64,000 nucleotides of DNA from Winogradskyella arenosi (lineage in GTDB: Bacteria; Bacteroidota; Bacteroidia; Flavobacteriales; Flavobacteriaceae): positions 62,001-126,000 of the forward strand of contig NZ_QPJO01000005.1 in NCBI RefSeq assembly GCF_003337305.1, in the 5' to 3' direction. Position 1 is the first letter of the stretch. Every line of letters begins with the position of its first letter. This document shows positions 63,434-64,000 of the stretch, one piece after another. The notes under the pieces are model-generated. The model made no database searches, was not told the origin of the DNA, and worked only from the letters and a program-made list of their open reading frames with translations. The translations under genes were made by a program, and so were the position numbers.

Positions 63434-64000
63434 ATGGCTTGGTTTAAAAGAAAAGAAAAAGGTATTCATACCTCAACTGAAGAAAAGAAAGATACCCCTA
63501 AAGGCCTTTGGTATAAATCTCCTACTGGAAAAATAATTGACACCAAAGAATTAGAACAAAACTTTTATGTAAGCCCAGAAGATGGCTACCACGTAAGAAT
63601 TGGAAGTAACGAGTATTTCCAAATTTTATTTGACGATAATAAATTCACGGAACTCGATGCTAACTTAACATCTAAAGACCCGCTTAAATTTGAAGATACA
63701 AAGAAGTATCCAGATCGTTTAAAAGCAGCGCAAGCCAAAACCAACTTAAAAGATGCTGTACGTACTGCAGTAGGAAAATCTAATGGCGAAGACTTAGTTA
63801 TTGCTTGTATGGATTTCGCTTTTATTGGAGGCTCAATGGGAAGTGTAGTAGGCGAAAAAATTGCACGTGCTGCAGATTACGCCTTAAAGAATGAAACCCC
63901 TTTAATGATTATCAGTAAATCTGGTGGCGCACGTATGATGGAAGCGGCATTATCTTTAATGCAATTAGCAAAAACATCAGTAAAACTTGCGCAATTAGCA
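63434..64000 (+). CDS. accD: Acetyl-CoA carboxylase carboxyltransferase beta subunit, Cys-less ribbon (3' truncated by window edge)
   Basis: 189 codons visible; the gene continues beyond the window. It transfers the carboxyl group from biotin to acetyl-CoA. The core starts as expected ([21 protein letters not shown] and [18 protein letters not shown]). The N-terminal domain aligns with the AccD zinc ribbon (GLWYK at 24-28, ELEQN at 39-43, YHVRI at 52-56), but the four cysteines are replaced: Ser29, Thr31, Ser47 and Asp50, with one residue missing in the first knuckle. The cytoplasmic enzyme would therefore lack the DNA/mRNA-binding zinc finger described for E. coli AccD. The promoter leaves a leader of about 110 bases. 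Confidence 0.96.
   Translation, partial: MAWFKRKEKGIHTSTEEKKDTPKGLWYKSPTGKIIDTKELEQNFYVSPEDGYHVRIGSNEYFQILFDDNKFTELDANLTSKDPLKFEDTKKYPDRLKAAQAKTNLKDAVRTAVGKSNGEDLVIACMDFAFIGGSMGSVVGEKIARAADYALKNETPLMIISKSGGARMMEAALSLMQLAKTSVKLAQLA

Noticed and set aside
1..64000. tRNA, rRNA, CRISPR, insertion sequence or prophage
   Set aside because: Intergenic regions were read by eye for tRNA-like cloverleaf ends, spaced repeats, terminal inverted repeats with transposase, and integrase genes; none was seen.

Overview
The window looks like a chromosome segment of a marine-type member of the Flavobacteriaceae (Bacteroidota). The DNA is AT-rich. Several genes are preceded by the Bacteroidota -7 promoter motif TAnnTTTG. 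Family-level markers are a complete Na+-translocating NADH:quinone reductase operon, a type IX secretion 'plug' protein, a PorT-like outer-membrane protein, a TamL-type lipoprotein of the Omp85 family, two CarboxypepD_reg-like proteins, and histidine kinases of Bacteroidota style. I see no rRNA, tRNA, CRISPR array, insertion sequence or prophage. The first and last genes run off the window edges.

Layout. 1-8.9 kb: a hybrid TPR histidine kinase (5' truncated), lpxK, a Nif3-like/coiled-coil two-gene operon, msrA, a methyltransferase, a lipoprotein and a membrane histidine kinase. 9.0-17.6 kb: a kynurenine-degradation cluster (kynureninase, kynurenine 3-monooxygenase, RidA-type deaminase, 2-aminomuconate semialdehyde dehydrogenase, SDR, 3-hydroxyanthranilate dioxygenase, ACMS decarboxylase). 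It is interrupted by two unknown small genes and by two kinds of heptamer-repeat DNA. 17.7-19.5 kb: an O-methyltransferase and a HipA-like kinase/DUF3037 pair. 19.6-27.9 kb: mostly envelope functions on the minus strand (subtilase lipoprotein, TatA, M1 peptidase, DUF6702-like protein, two CarboxypepD_reg proteins, ankyrin protein). 28.2-34.8 kb: housekeeping genes (gpmI, HAD phosphatase, CoA-transferase, map, DUF3050, methyltransferase, DUF423) and one apparent gene remnant.

34.8-45.3 kb is a sodium-bioenergetics region. nqrABCDEF is on the minus strand, and apbE, whose product attaches FMN to NqrB and NqrC, lies about 3.4 kb beyond nqrF. A PAS kinase/response-regulator pair and two uncharacterised proteins sit between them. 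45.4-64 kb holds the T9SS plug protein, apaG, pruA, rsmG, a fatty-acid desaturase, an aminotransferase, two tiny basic tail-anchored-like proteins, trkH/trkA, ubiE-porT, an RNA methyltransferase, tamL, fbaA and the 5' part of accD.

The most notable cross-cutting observation is that two unrelated zinc-ribbon proteins, the 'C4 zinc-ribbon' coiled-coil protein at 4149-4934 and AccD at 63434-64000, keep the ribbon scaffold while every one of the four metal-binding cysteines is replaced. The Nif3 protein in the same operon as the first also appears to lack one His of its dinuclear metal site. I did not find a clearly new defence or mobile system. The best candidates for undescribed biology are the HipA-like/DUF3037 pair, the twin small basic membrane proteins, the unknown genes inside the kynurenine cluster, and the heptamer-repeat intergenic DNA.
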